The notes beneath the pieces are model-generated. The model saw nothing but the letters and a program-made list of their open reading frames with translations, was not told where the DNA came from and did not search any database. Of a stretch of DNA of 64,000 bases, positions 37,947-46,290 are shown piece by piece; the stretch's first letter is position 1, and every line of letters begins with the position of its first letter. Source of the DNA: an uncultured Granulosicoccaceae bacterium. Its GTDB lineage: Bacteria > Pseudomonadota > Gammaproteobacteria > Granulosicoccales > Granulosicoccaceae. The stretch is from assembly GCA_938006335.1 (NCBI GenBank), contig CALLMF010000010.1:60733-124732 (forward strand), given 5' to 3'. The position numbers and the translations under genes are program-made.

Positions 37947-39201
37947 CGGCAAGCGGGCCGATTCGGACCTGTGAGACACGGTTCTTGGCGACGGACACTA
38001 TCGTGATGACGCGACCTTCGAATTCGAAGTTGGCGCCTTCATCAGGGAAGGTTTCAAAGTGTTCGATCACAAATCCGTTGAGCGTTTTTGGCCCTTCGGA
38101 CGGTAGGTTCCAGTCGAAGGCACGGTTGAGCGCACGCACGCCGGTTGTCGCGTCCACGAGGTAGCTGCCATCGGCTTGTGCTCGTATCTCCACCGGTGTG
38201 CCCTGGGGATCGGTATCGAACTCGCCGACGATCTCCTCGAGAATGTCTTCCAGAGTCAGTAGTCCTTGAATGTCCCCATACTCGTCGACGACGAGGCCTA
38301 CGCGACGCTTCTGGCGCTGGAAGTTCAGCAGCTGGACCGTGAGTGTGGTGCCATCGGGGATGAAGTAGGGCTCACGCGTTACCAACTCGAGGTATTCGCG
38401 TGTAATGCGGCCGGAACGGAGCGTGTCGAGCATCTTGCGTAGCCAGATCACACCCACAACCTGATCGATGTTCTCGCGGTACACCACGAGCCGGCTGTGT
38501 GGGCTCTCGGTGATCTGCTTGACCACATCGTCCCAGGGGTCATCAAGATCGATGCCCACGATCTCGTTTCTCGGCACCATGATGTCGCTGACCGATACCG
38601 TGCCGAGGTCCAGGATGTTGACCAGCATGTCGCGATGGCGCTGCGGCACCATGCCGGCCGTTTCGTTGAGGACCGTGCGCAGCTCATCGCTCGACAGGTG
38701 TTCCTGTTCGTGGTCTTCGGCGGTGACGCCAAGGAGGCGTAGCAGGCGGGAACTGACGACATTGATACCTGCCACCAACGGCCAGGTGATGATCATCAAC
38801 GGCCCGTAGATGCGGGCCGCAAAAAAAGCGAGCTGCTCGGCGCGGCGCGTGGCGAAGGTCTTTGGGGTCACCTCGGCAAACAGCAGGATCACCAGAGTGA
38901 GCACACCGGTCGCGACAGCGATACCGGCTTCACCCATCAGGCGCAGCGCAATGACCGTTGCAATGGCCGAAGCGAGGATGTTGACGAAGTTGTTGCCCAG
39001 CAGGATCAGGCTGATGAGTCTGTCCTTCTGCTCGAGCAGTCGAGCTGTGCGCAGTGCCGCCTTGTTACCCGCGTTGGCCTGATGCCTGAGCCGATAGCGG
39101 TTCAGAGACATGAGGGCCGTCTCCGACCCGGAGAAAAAACCGGACGCACAAATCAGCAGCACCAGTACAACGACCAGCACGCCGATGGGCAATGTGTTCA
39201 A
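37900..39201 (-). CDS. CNNM/CorC-type transporter (DUF21, CBS pair, CorC_HlyC domain)
   Basis: 433 residues. Order: DUF21 membrane domain with TM helices (residues ~1-190; first TM VLVVVLVLLICASGFFSG), CBS domain pair (~205-330; DIMVPRNEIVGID, GLLTLEDILEEIVGEFD) and a C-terminal CorC_HlyC domain (YLVDATTGVRALNRAF ... ESRVITIVSV-like). Members are linked to Mg2+/Co2+ homeostasis. The last residues (ADAQTNSESRTSAESG) lie in the overlap with the transposase remnant and may not be native. The gene is the last in the block before the YpjD-like gene on the same strand. Confidence 0.9.
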   Translation of the reverse strand: MNTLPIGVLVVVLVLLICASGFFSGSETALMSLNRYRLRHQANAGNKAALRTARLLEQKDRLISLILLGNNFVNILASAIATVIALRLMGEAGIAVATGVLTLVILLFAEVTPKTFATRRAEQLAFFAARIYGPLMIITWPLVAGINVVSSRLLRLLGVTAEDHEQEHLSSDELRTVLNETAGMVPQRHRDMLVNILDLGTVSVSDIMVPRNEIVGIDLDDPWDDVVKQITESPHSRLVVYRENIDQVVGVIWLRKMLDTLRSGRITREYLELVTREPYFIPDGTTLTVQLLNFQRQKRRVGLVVDEYGDIQGLLTLEDILEEIVGEFDTDPQGTPVEIRAQADGSYLVDATTGVRALNRAFDWNLPSEGPKTLNGFVIEHFETFPDEGANFEFEGRVITIVSVAKNRVSQVRIGPLADAQTNSESRTSAESG

Positions 39202-39280
39202 GGAAGAGCGGATGCACTTGCAGCTTCGGTGCGGTCACTATAGCAACGTCCTTGCAGCCGCTGGGGGTGTCTGACGCCGA

Positions 39281-40135
39281 TCAGGTGGGTCGCAACAGGA
39301 TTTCGAGCACCAGTTTGCTACCGAAGTAGGCGAGCATCAGCAAAATTGACGCGGCTATCGTCCAGGTCACCGCTCGGCGCCCGCGCCAGCCAAAACGCCA
39401 GCGCCCGAAGAGCAGCAGGCCGTAAGCCAGCCAGGCGAGGCCCGAGAGCACGGTCTTGTGCACGAGTTTCTGGGCGAACATGTCTTCGAGATAGAAAAAT
39501 CCACTGGCCAGTGACAGTGTCAGCAGGATGAAACCGACGATCAGCAATGCAAAGAGCAGGGATTCGGTTTTCTCCAGCGGGGGCAGCGCATGCACGATGC
39601 CGCCCGGGCGGTGCGCGGACAGGCGCCGCCGTTGCACCGACACCAGGATGGCCTGTGCGGTGGCCAGCCCCAGTACGGCGTAAGCAAGCAGCGACAGCAG
39701 GATGTGTACGAGCACCGAGGGTGCGTGGCCCATGGGGCTGAACCCGGCGAGCTGGCTGGCCAGCAGCACGGTTGCGGCAAGCGGGTAGGCCGCGAGTCCG
39801 AGATAGTCGGCTGGCTGTCGCAGGCACAATGCAAGCTGTAGCAGCACGATACCCAGCGCAGTGGCTGACAACGCCGTGAAGAAGGGCAGGCGGAGCGTGC
39901 CAGGCAGGCCCGTCTGCATGGCCAGCAGCCACGCATGCAACAGGAGTGCGGCGAGTGCAAGCATGAGCGTCAGCCCGCGCCCCTGCGGCACACCGCGGCA
40001 CTCGACCGTGCGCGGGTGGCGCAACGCGTGATACAGGCGTGCGCTGGCCACACAGTAAAGGGCGGCGGCGACGATGGCTAGCAGGATACTGAACACGCTG
40101 TGGAAGTTATCATGAGGATCACCCCGGAACGACAT
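39281..40135 (-). CDS. Cytochrome c assembly / YpjD-like membrane protein
   Basis: 284 residues and about eight TM helices. The pattern, including the HMP-like GLATAQAILVSVQRRRL loop and Trp/His-containing membrane segments (LSGLAWLAYGLLLFGRWRFGWRGRRAVTWTI), matches the CcsA/YpjD/HemX group of haem-handling membrane proteins, which in gammaproteobacteria is commonly next to ffh and CorC. Start is set at ATG 40135, but a GTG at 40096 would give a more usual short N-terminus before the first TM. With 40135, only 6 bases separate it from the divergent nuclease gene. Confidence 0.75.
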   Translation of the reverse strand: MSFRGDPHDNFHSVFSILLAIVAAALYCVASARLYHALRHPRTVECRGVPQGRGLTLMLALAALLLHAWLLAMQTGLPGTLRLPFFTALSATALGIVLLQLALCLRQPADYLGLAAYPLAATVLLASQLAGFSPMGHAPSVLVHILLSLLAYAVLGLATAQAILVSVQRRRLSAHRPGGIVHALPPLEKTESLLFALLIVGFILLTLSLASGFFYLEDMFAQKLVHKTVLSGLAWLAYGLLLFGRWRFGWRGRRAVTWTIAASILLMLAYFGSKLVLEILLRPT

Positions 40136-40141
40136 TGCGTG

Positions 40142-40630
40142 ATGTCACTGTTGCAACAAGGCGTGTTCGCACTCGTGTTGCTGAGCTCTGCCTGTGCTGA
40201 GGCCGAGGTGCGCGTGATCGACGGCGATACGCTGGACGTCGATGGCACCCGGCATCGACTGTTCGGTATTGACGCTGCCGAGCGCGAGCAGCGCTGTCAC
40301 GACGCCGAGGGAGTGGAATGGAATTGTGCGGCGCGTGCCGAGGCGGCCTTGCAGGTACTGGTGAGTATCGGGCAGGTCGCGTGTCGCGAAGTACCGGGAA
40401 CCCGCGACGCGTATGGTCGACAGATCAGTCGTTGTCGGGTCGGAGACGTCGATGTGGCTGATGCACTCGTGCGCCAGGGGCTGGCCTGGGCGTTCCGACG
40501 CTATTCCAGCGATTATGTGAGTGCGGAAGCACAGGCAAGACGACGTGGTGAAGGCATCTGGGCCGTCGACCCCGGAGGCAAGGTCAACCAGCCGCCGTGG
40601 GCGTGGAGAAAGGCACGCAGTGAACGCTGA
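40142..40630 (+). CDS. Thermonuclease-family (SNase-like) exported nuclease
   Basis: 162 residues. Signal peptide (LLQQGVFALVLLSSACAEA), then an SNase fold: VRVIDGDTLDVDGTRHRLFGIDAAER, with Asp and Arg expected for Ca2+ binding and catalysis, and GRQISRCRVGDVDVADALVRQGLAWAFR. The C-terminal WAVDPGG/PP-WAWR pattern is common in bacterial SNase-like proteins. It likely cuts DNA or RNA in the periplasm. It is divergent from the YpjD-like gene and its last bases overlap the GTG start of the DUF2786 protein. Confidence 0.85.
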   Translation: MSLLQQGVFALVLLSSACAEAEVRVIDGDTLDVDGTRHRLFGIDAAEREQRCHDAEGVEWNCAARAEAALQVLVSIGQVACREVPGTRDAYGRQISRCRVGDVDVADALVRQGLAWAFRRYSSDYVSAEAQARRRGEGIWAVDPGGKVNQPPWAWRKARSER

Positions 40631-41378
40631 TACCGATGGGCCCGGCCGCGATCGCCTGATCGAGCGTGTGCGCAAACTCTATGCGATGGCGCAAGAGACG
40701 GAATCCAGCCCACATGAGGCCGAGATTGCGCTACGCCGTTGCCAGTCCCTGATGGCGAAATTCGGTATCCGCGAGGCGGATCTGGAGACCTCGGAGTTCG
40801 GGGCCAGAAAGATCGGTCGCGAGTTTCGCGCGATTCCCGGCTACGTCAAGTTGCTCGGCTCGGCAGTCGCTTTGCTGCACGATTGCCTGTGCGTGGCCGG
40901 GCGTACCATCGAGTTCCGTGGCTATCGGGTGGACGCTGAAGTCGCGCGTCTGAGTTACGACTACCTGTTGAGCTCGATGGAGCGATCGTTGAAGCAACGC
41001 AAGGCCGCTGGCTTGTTGCTGCCGGGGCGTGCGGCCAGCTTTGACTATCGCGTCGGTTATGCGGCGGCGGTGCTCGAGCGCTGTCGGCTCATCGATGCCG
41101 AACGCCGCGCGGCGGCGCCCGATAGCGCTGTCGGCTCATCTGGCGAACTGGTGGTCAGGAAGCTGGCAGCGGTCCGTGCCAATTGCACGGCCGGGCTTGC
41201 CACACGCCGGCCAAGCCGGGTGCGCTACCGCGATGGCGCGGCCCACATGGCGGGTACCGACGACGGCGCCAGTGTGTCGCTGGATGCGCAGGTGGGCGGG
41301 TCCAGGCGCGGCGTCATCGACACGCCGGACGGGGCGTCGGCCAGACGATACTCACGGCGAACCGTCGCCAAGTCGTGA
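40620..41378 (+). CDS. DUF2786 domain protein
   Basis: 252 residues. DUF2786 motif at the N-terminus: LIERVRKLYAMAQETESSPHEAEIALRRCQSLMAKFGI (residues ~12-50). It continues with a domain rich in Arg and a Tyr/Arg-rich core (VARLSYDYLLSSMERSLKQRK, FDYRVGYAAAV). The C-terminal part is Arg/Ser-rich and probably disordered. Start GTG 40620 overlaps the SNase stop codon region by 11 bases, so the two are likely co-transcribed; an upstream in-frame ATG would lie inside the nuclease gene. Function is unknown; DUF2786 proteins are often phage- or mobile-element-associated. Confidence 0.75.
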   Translation: MNADTDGPGRDRLIERVRKLYAMAQETESSPHEAEIALRRCQSLMAKFGIREADLETSEFGARKIGREFRAIPGYVKLLGSAVALLHDCLCVAGRTIEFRGYRVDAEVARLSYDYLLSSMERSLKQRKAAGLLLPGRAASFDYRVGYAAAVLERCRLIDAERRAAAPDSAVGSSGELVVRKLAAVRANCTAGLATRRPSRVRYRDGAAHMAGTDDGASVSLDAQVGGSRRGVIDTPDGASARRYSRRTVAKS

Positions 41379-41459
41379 TGAAGATCTGACGGATAGTCCC
41401 AACCTGCGTGCGTCAGGTTGTAGCATCGGGTCTCATTCCGCGAAAGTGCCGCGAAAACC

Positions 41460-42851
41460 ATGTTCGATACCCTGAGCGAACGCCTCGGCAAGACCATCAA
41501 GAACCTTCGGGGCCAGGGCCGCCTGACCGAAGACAACATCAAGGACACCCTGCGTGAAGTGCGCATGGCGCTGCTTGAGGCCGACGTCGCGCTGCCGGTG
41601 GTCAAGCAGCTCGTTGATGCGGTGCGCGAGAAGGCGCTCGGTCAGGAGGTCATCGGTAGTCTCTCGCCCGGCCAAGCCCTGATCAAGGTCGTCAGTGACG
41701 AGCTGGTTGCGGTCATGGGCGACAACGCCGTGCCATTGAATCTTGCGACCCAGCCACCGGCGGTCATCCTGATGGCCGGACTGCAGGGCGCGGGCAAGAC
41801 GACGACGGTCGGCAAGCTTGCCAGGTACCTGCGCGAGCGCGACAAGAAGAAGGTCATGGTGGTCAGCTGTGACGTCTACCGACCGGCGGCCATCAAGCAA
41901 CTGCAGACAGTTGCTGCGGGCGTCGAAGCGATCTTCTTCGAAAGCCAGCCGGATCAGAAGCCGGTGGACATTGCCAACGCGGCATTGGCGGCGGCAAAGA
42001 AGCAGTTTGTCGACGTGCTGCTGGTTGATACCGCCGGACGCCTTGCCATCGATGCCGAGATGATGGCCGAGATCAAGGACCTGCATGCAGCCGTCACGCC
42101 GATAGAAACCCTTTTCGTCGTCGATAGCATGACGGGTCAGGACGCGGCCAATACCGCGGCGGCCTTCGGTGAGGCTTTGCCGCTCACCGGTGTGGTGCTG
42201 ACCAAGACAGACGGTGATGCACGGGGTGGAGCCGCGTTATCGGTACGCGTGATCACCGGCAAGCCCATCAAGTTCATCGGCTCTGGCGAGAAGAGCGATG
42301 CGCTGGAAACCTTCCACCCGGATCGGATTGCGTCGCGCATTCTCGGTATGGGCGATGTGGTCAGTCTGGTCGAGGAAGTCACCGCCAAGGTCGATCACGA
42401 CAAGGCGGAGAAGTTCGCCAGGAAGATGCAAAAGGGTCGTGCCTTCGATCTCAATGATCTGAAGGAGCAACTCGAGCAGATGGCCAATATGGGTGGCATG
42501 GCCGCCATGCTCGACAAGCTACCGGGTATGGCCAACATCCCGGAGGCGGCCAAGGCGCAGGTCAACGACAAGCAGTTCGTTCACATGATTGCGCTGGTCA
42601 ATTCCATGACCCCTCAAGAACGCCGCTTTCCGGCCATTCTCAAGGGATCGCGTAAAAAGCGAATTGCTGCCGGTGCCGGTCTTCAGGTGCAGGACGTCAA
42701 CAAGCTGCTCAAGCAGCACCAGCAGATGAGCCGCATGATGAAGAAGATGAAAGGCGGCGGCATGAAGAAGATGATGCGAGGCCTGCAGGGCAAGATGCCA
42801 CCGGGCATGGGCGGCGGAATGGGTGGCCCGGGCGGTATGCCCGGAATGTAG
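41460..42851 (+). CDS. ffh: Signal recognition particle protein Ffh (SRP54)
   Basis: 463 residues. GTPase of the SRP that delivers nascent inner-membrane proteins to FtsY. N domain helices, G1 loop MAGLQGAGKTTTVGKLA, DTAGRL, TKTDGDARGG and a C-terminal methionine-rich M domain (MANMGGMAAMLDKLPGMANIP, MSRMMKKMKGGGMKKMMRGLQGKMPPGMGGGMGG) that binds signal peptides and 4.5S RNA. Length matches E. coli Ffh. Its last 143 bases overlap, on the other strand, the 3' end of the trypsin-like protease frame. Confidence 0.97.
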   Translation: MFDTLSERLGKTIKNLRGQGRLTEDNIKDTLREVRMALLEADVALPVVKQLVDAVREKALGQEVIGSLSPGQALIKVVSDELVAVMGDNAVPLNLATQPPAVILMAGLQGAGKTTTVGKLARYLRERDKKKVMVVSCDVYRPAAIKQLQTVAAGVEAIFFESQPDQKPVDIANAALAAAKKQFVDVLLVDTAGRLAIDAEMMAEIKDLHAAVTPIETLFVVDSMTGQDAANTAAAFGEALPLTGVVLTKTDGDARGGAALSVRVITGKPIKFIGSGEKSDALETFHPDRIASRILGMGDVVSLVEEVTAKVDHDKAEKFARKMQKGRAFDLNDLKEQLEQMANMGGMAAMLDKLPGMANIPEAAKAQVNDKQFVHMIALVNSMTPQERRFPAILKGSRKKRIAAGAGLQVQDVNKLLKQHQQMSRMMKKMKGGGMKKMMRGLQGKMPPGMGGGMGGPGGMPGM

Positions 42852-44163
42852 ACCCGGCGAGCACCAGCAGGCTGAGCCAGCCGAACGCACCGCCACCACC
42901 GGAAGAGCCCCCGAATATCGGGTCATCGTCGGCCGGCTGATCTCCCGCGCCGGCGCCACCACCCGTGGCTTCAACGATCACTCTGACACGGTAAGTGGAA
43001 TCCACGTAACCGACGACCGCGGCAAAGTAGCGATCGCTGATTGCGGGTATGTTGCAAGCGTCCAGTGCCGATATCTCGATGGATTCGCAGATGATGCTTT
43101 CGGCCGTGAAGGATGCACCCTGAAACAGGTAGAGGTCAGCGTCACCGTCGGTGGTCGTCAATTCAACCCGGTCGGCGCCGGTGACTTCATAGAAGATCGC
43201 TTGTCCTTGTAGCAGGGACCCCGAGCTGGTCGGCGAGTCAGCCGTCAGCGCGACGATATCCAGCCCCTCTTCCGGTTCGTCATCAACAGGTTGGCCTGTT
43301 CCCGGAGTACCGACAATGGCAACGTTCGGTACAAAGCCCTGAATCCAGTCAACGTAGCTGGTGACGCGCGTGTACACGCCTGGAATGCCGGGCTGCGCGC
43401 AGCCCACGCCGTAGCTGACGATGCCCGCTTGAACGAGCACGTTCTCTCTTGCGACAAACAAGGGGCCGCCGCTGTCGCCTTGACAGGAATCGAATCCACC
43501 CGCGGTGAAACCGCCAGCACAGACGTTGGCGGCTGCGCTGAGAGAGCTCGAATAAAACGGCAGGCACTCGGCATGTGACACGACGGGCAGCGCCACTTCG
43601 AGCAGGTTTGCCGACAGGCTGCCGCCCTCGGAGGTGGCGCCCCAGCCAGCTACCGTTGCCAGTTCGTCAACGGCCGGCACGTCGCTCGTGGGTTCCGGCA
43701 GCGCGATGATCGAGCCGTTCACAGGCGATGACAGTTGCAGCAAGGCGATGTCCGAGCGCAGGTTCAAGGTATTGTATTCCGGGTGAACGATGACATTGGC
43801 GACCCGGGTATAGGTGCCCTGGCCCGAGGTGATGTCGCGTGTGCCGGTGAGCGTCACGAGTGAGCTGGCCGGTAGTTGCTCACCGGTGTTCGGGTTCAGC
43901 ACGCAGTGCGCCGCAGTCAGTACCCATTCGTCTTCAATCAATGAGCCGCCACAGCCGGGGAAAAGCGTACCGTCTGCTGATTCGAACTGGAGCGACACCA
44001 TGAACGGGTAGCGGTTGTCCGGCACCACGTTGCCGCCAACGATGCGCGGTGTGATCTCGGTATCCGCGAGCACTGGGGCCGGCGAAGCAACGGCGATCGC
44101 GGTGCCGAGCAACAAGGTGGCGGCGAGAGCTCGCGGCCGTTGTAAGGACTGACTGTCATGCAT
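42709..44163 (-). CDS. Secreted trypsin-like serine protease with PPC-like domain and altered GlyGly-CTERM
   Basis: 484 residues. Signal peptide, then IVGG at 41 (typical zymogen cleavage/Ile-N-terminus) and catalytic triad His86 (TAAHC), Asp138 (SDIALL) and Ser231 (GDSGGP). Asp225, six before the Ser, is the S1 site residue of trypsin-type Arg/Lys specificity. A pre-peptidase C-terminal-like beta domain follows (GQAIFYEVTGADRVELTTTDGDADLYLF). The tail has a Gly-rich linker GGSSGGGGAF and a TM segment GWLSLLVLAGS like GlyGly-CTERM, but the frame continues past the usual basic end into ffh antisense for ~45 residues. A lost stop is likely. Confidence 0.85.
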   Translation of the reverse strand: MHDSQSLQRPRALAATLLLGTAIAVASPAPVLADTEITPRIVGGNVVPDNRYPFMVSLQFESADGTLFPGCGGSLIEDEWVLTAAHCVLNPNTGEQLPASSLVTLTGTRDITSGQGTYTRVANVIVHPEYNTLNLRSDIALLQLSSPVNGSIIALPEPTSDVPAVDELATVAGWGATSEGGSLSANLLEVALPVVSHAECLPFYSSSLSAAANVCAGGFTAGGFDSCQGDSGGPLFVARENVLVQAGIVSYGVGCAQPGIPGVYTRVTSYVDWIQGFVPNVAIVGTPGTGQPVDDEPEEGLDIVALTADSPTSSGSLLQGQAIFYEVTGADRVELTTTDGDADLYLFQGASFTAESIICESIEISALDACNIPAISDRYFAAVVGYVDSTYRVRVIVEATGGGAGAGDQPADDDPIFGGSSGGGGAFGWLSLLVLAGSTFRAYRPGHPFRRPCPVASCPAGLASSSSCRRLSSSSSCGSSAGAA

Positions 44164-44252
44164 CGCCGCGTCTCTCCTTGGCTTGTCTATTGAGGCCTCG
44201 TGCAAATCCGGTGTGTGCTGTGGTTTGCAATCAAGATCCTGGTTGGGCTGGC

Positions 44253-44786
44253 TCAGCCGTCGTCAGCGGGCAGGCTGGGGCGTCGAGGTTTCTTGATCGT
44301 GGACTGCAGGTCCACGACCGGATTGGTGAAGCTCACGGTCTCTGCGGTGCAGCCGTCAGGCAGGGTCCAAGGCATGCTGAGCTCAGCAACCGCTGGCGCG
44401 CGACGACACATGTCCATTTGATCTCGAACCAACGTAATCTGGCATTGGCCGTCAGCCACCGCGTGTTCGATATGGAAGTGATCGATGACCGTGCAGCCGT
44501 TGCTGAGCGTCTCGAAGGTGATGTGCTCACCGTCATAGCGGATGCTCTGCACGGGCTCCTGCTTGTCCACGCCGAGGGCTGCGATCGGGTCGATCTCCGG
44601 TTTGCTCTTTTCGCTCACGCTTGATGACTCACCATTCTTGGGGCTGATTGCGGTGTCGCCGTCTGCGGCGCACTCTCCGTCGGGGCAGGTGGTTTGCGCG
44701 CAGGCGCCAAGCAGCATGCAGCTGCCAGCAAGCAGAGTTGCCCTGAGCGTCATCTTCGGGGTCATGCGTTGCATCGTATTCTGCAT
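44253..44786 (-). CDS. Hypothetical lipoprotein
   Basis: 177 residues. Lipoprotein signal with lipobox LLGAC. The mature region is Cys-containing (TTCPDGECAADGD; SNGCTVIDHFHIEH; DGQCQITLVRDQMDMC; PDGCTAETVSF), suggesting periplasmic disulfides. No family was recognised. Of several in-frame ATGs near the start, the first is given; the true start may be one of the later ones. It lies downstream of the YCII gene on the same strand and upstream of the protease gene. Co-expression with the protease is possible but untested. Confidence 0.65.
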   Translation of the reverse strand: MQNTMQRMTPKMTLRATLLAGSCMLLGACAQTTCPDGECAADGDTAISPKNGESSSVSEKSKPEIDPIAALGVDKQEPVQSIRYDGEHITFETLSNGCTVIDHFHIEHAVADGQCQITLVRDQMDMCRRAPAVAELSMPWTLPDGCTAETVSFTNPVVDLQSTIKKPRRPSLPADDG

Positions 44787-44881
44787 GGTGACTTGATGCT
44801 GGCTGGTGTATCACATACCGCTGTTTGCGGGGAGATCGGTTTTCTGGCGGCGCGACCAAAGCACAGCTAAATCAGTGGTTT

Positions 44882-44910
44882 ACCGCCGGAATCAGTGATT
44901 TACCGGCGGT
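44882..44910 (+). terminator. Hairpin with T-rich tail in a direct-repeat context
   Basis: ACCGCCGG-aatcagtgattta-CCGGCGGT is a perfect 8-bp stem, followed by TTTTATTA on the plus strand. It overlaps a 20-base imperfect direct repeat (AATCAGTG[G/A]TTTACCG..., two copies). The T tract is on the plus strand, where no upstream gene reads into it, so its role for the minus-strand YCII gene is doubtful. Confidence 0.4.
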
Positions 44911-44947
44911 TTTATTACCTGCAGATTGCGTGGCATCCGCGAGCGCG

Positions 44948-45328
44948 CTAAAGCCCGACGGACTGCGCCGACAGTTTGATATCCAGCTGCAGACTCCCCT
45001 CGTTGATCATCCATTTGCGCAGCGTGTAGCGGCGTACACCCTGGGCGTGCATCGGGTCGCCGTCGGCGAGCGCGTGTGCGGCTTGCATCGAGTCGGCACG
45101 GTAGATGATCAAGCCGCAGCCGGTCATCTTTTCGCCGGACTCATCAGACAGCGGGCCCGCGAAGGCCAGCCGACCCGCGGCTTCCTGCTCCTGCTGGTAG
45201 GCGAGGTGTGCCGGCAGGGTCTCGCCGAGCCGTTCCGGGGACACGGGCGTTGTCTCCACGACATACAGCTCGAGCGCCAGCGAGCCACGATTTCGTGCTG
45301 CTTCCTTGTACTCGGACCAACGTTGCAT
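44948..45328 (-). CDS. YCII-domain protein
   Basis: 126 residues. The YCII core spans residues ~20-105 (LYVVETTPVSPERL ... HLAYQQEQEAAGRLAFAGPLSDE ... GCGLIIYRADSMQAAHALADGDPMHAQGVRR). The fold is ferredoxin-like, related to muconolactone isomerase; substrates of most YCII proteins are unknown. It is divergent from the FAH hydrolase with an 86-bp intergenic region that contains a 12-bp palindrome and a candidate promoter. This location beside ring-cleavage and FAH genes makes a catabolic isomerase or hydrolase role plausible. Confidence 0.82.
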   Translation of the reverse strand: MQRWSEYKEAARNRGSLALELYVVETTPVSPERLGETLPAHLAYQQEQEAAGRLAFAGPLSDESGEKMTGCGLIIYRADSMQAAHALADGDPMHAQGVRRYTLRKWMINEGSLQLDIKLSAQSVGL

Positions 45329-45342
45329 ATGATTCTCTCTAA

Positions 45343-45385
45343 AATATCGATATTCGTTGACAGTATCGTCGATTCTGTATTTACT
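45343..45385 (+). promoter_or_regulatory. Candidate promoter with adjacent 12-bp palindrome, upstream of FAH operon
   Basis: The 12-bp perfect palindrome AATATCGATATT at 45343-45354 lies directly before TTGACA at 45357-45362; TTTACT 17 bases later (45380-45385) is a fair -10 match. This divergent region also serves the YCII gene. The palindrome is a reasonable binding site for the GntR/FCD regulator encoded at the end of the cluster, but the assignment is inferred. Confidence 0.45.
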
Positions 45386-45414
45386 GGACAGAGTTTCTCA
45401 ACTGTTGATCTGGT

Positions 45415-46290
45415 ATGCGCTTAATCGTCGGACAGTCGTCGGACTCCGCCGCGACTGCACTCTATGCCGTGGATGGCGACCAGGCCGTCAATCTGACCGC
45501 TCAGGACGCCTCCTTTGGTACCGATGTCGCCGCGCTCGCCGCTGACTCCTCGCTGCTCTCGAAGGCTCAAGCGGCTCTGGAATCGGGCCCGAAGGTCGCC
45601 GTGTCTTCAGTGACACCGGCATTGCCGGTCGCCAACCCGCGCAAGGTCATCTGTCTTGGTCTCAACTACGTCGACCACATCAAGGAAGGCGGTTACGAGG
45701 TGCCCACGTATCCTGCACTGTTCATGCGCTGGGCCAAGTCCCTGATGCCCGCCGGCGCGCCGATGGTTCGACCCAGTTGCTGCGAGCAACTGGATTACGA
45801 AGCGGAGTTGATGGTGATCATCGGCAAGGGTGGGCGCCATATCTCCGAGGACGAAGCGCTCAACCATGTGTTCGGGTACACCCTCTTCAACGATGGGTCG
45901 GTGCGCGCCTATCAACGCAAGACCCACCAGTGGGGACCCGGCAAGAATTTTGACAACACCGGGGCGGTCGGCCCCTGCGTGGTTACCCCGAACGAGCTCC
46001 CTGAAGGTGCGACCGGCCTCGCCATCAGCACGCGGGTCGGTGAGGACGAGGTACTGCAGTCTGCCAGTACCGACGATATGCTCTGGTCGGTTGCCCGCAC
46101 CATCGCCACGGTGTCCGAGTTTGCAACGCTCGAGACGGGGGATCTTCTCGCCATGGGGACTCCGCCAGGGGTGGGACACGCACGCAAGCCGCAGCGGTGG
46201 TTGCGTCCCGGAGAAACCGTGCATGTCGAAATCGAGGGGATCGGTGTGTGTTCCAGCCCGATCGTGGCCGAAGAGGACATGCCCGCCTGA
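45415..46290 (+). CDS. Fumarylacetoacetate hydrolase family protein
   Basis: 291 residues. FAH-family hydrolase/decarboxylase fold: N-terminal small domain, then VICLGLNYVDHIKEGG, RWAKSLMPAGAP, YEAELMVIIGKGGRHI with the metal-binding Glu/Glu/Asp set (E, E in YEAEL; D in FNDGSVR), KNFDNTGAVGPCVV and TGDLLAMGTPPGVGHA. Such enzymes cleave C-C bonds of keto-acids in aromatic or sugar-acid catabolism. It overlaps the nitroreductase start by one base (TGATG) and heads the operon with a TRAP transporter and ring-cleavage dioxygenase. Confidence 0.88.
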   Translation: MRLIVGQSSDSAATALYAVDGDQAVNLTAQDASFGTDVAALAADSSLLSKAQAALESGPKVAVSSVTPALPVANPRKVICLGLNYVDHIKEGGYEVPTYPALFMRWAKSLMPAGAPMVRPSCCEQLDYEAELMVIIGKGGRHISEDEALNHVFGYTLFNDGSVRAYQRKTHQWGPGKNFDNTGAVGPCVVTPNELPEGATGLAISTRVGEDEVLQSASTDDMLWSVARTIATVSEFATLETGDLLAMGTPPGVGHARKPQRWLRPGETVHVEIEGIGVCSSPIVAEEDMPA

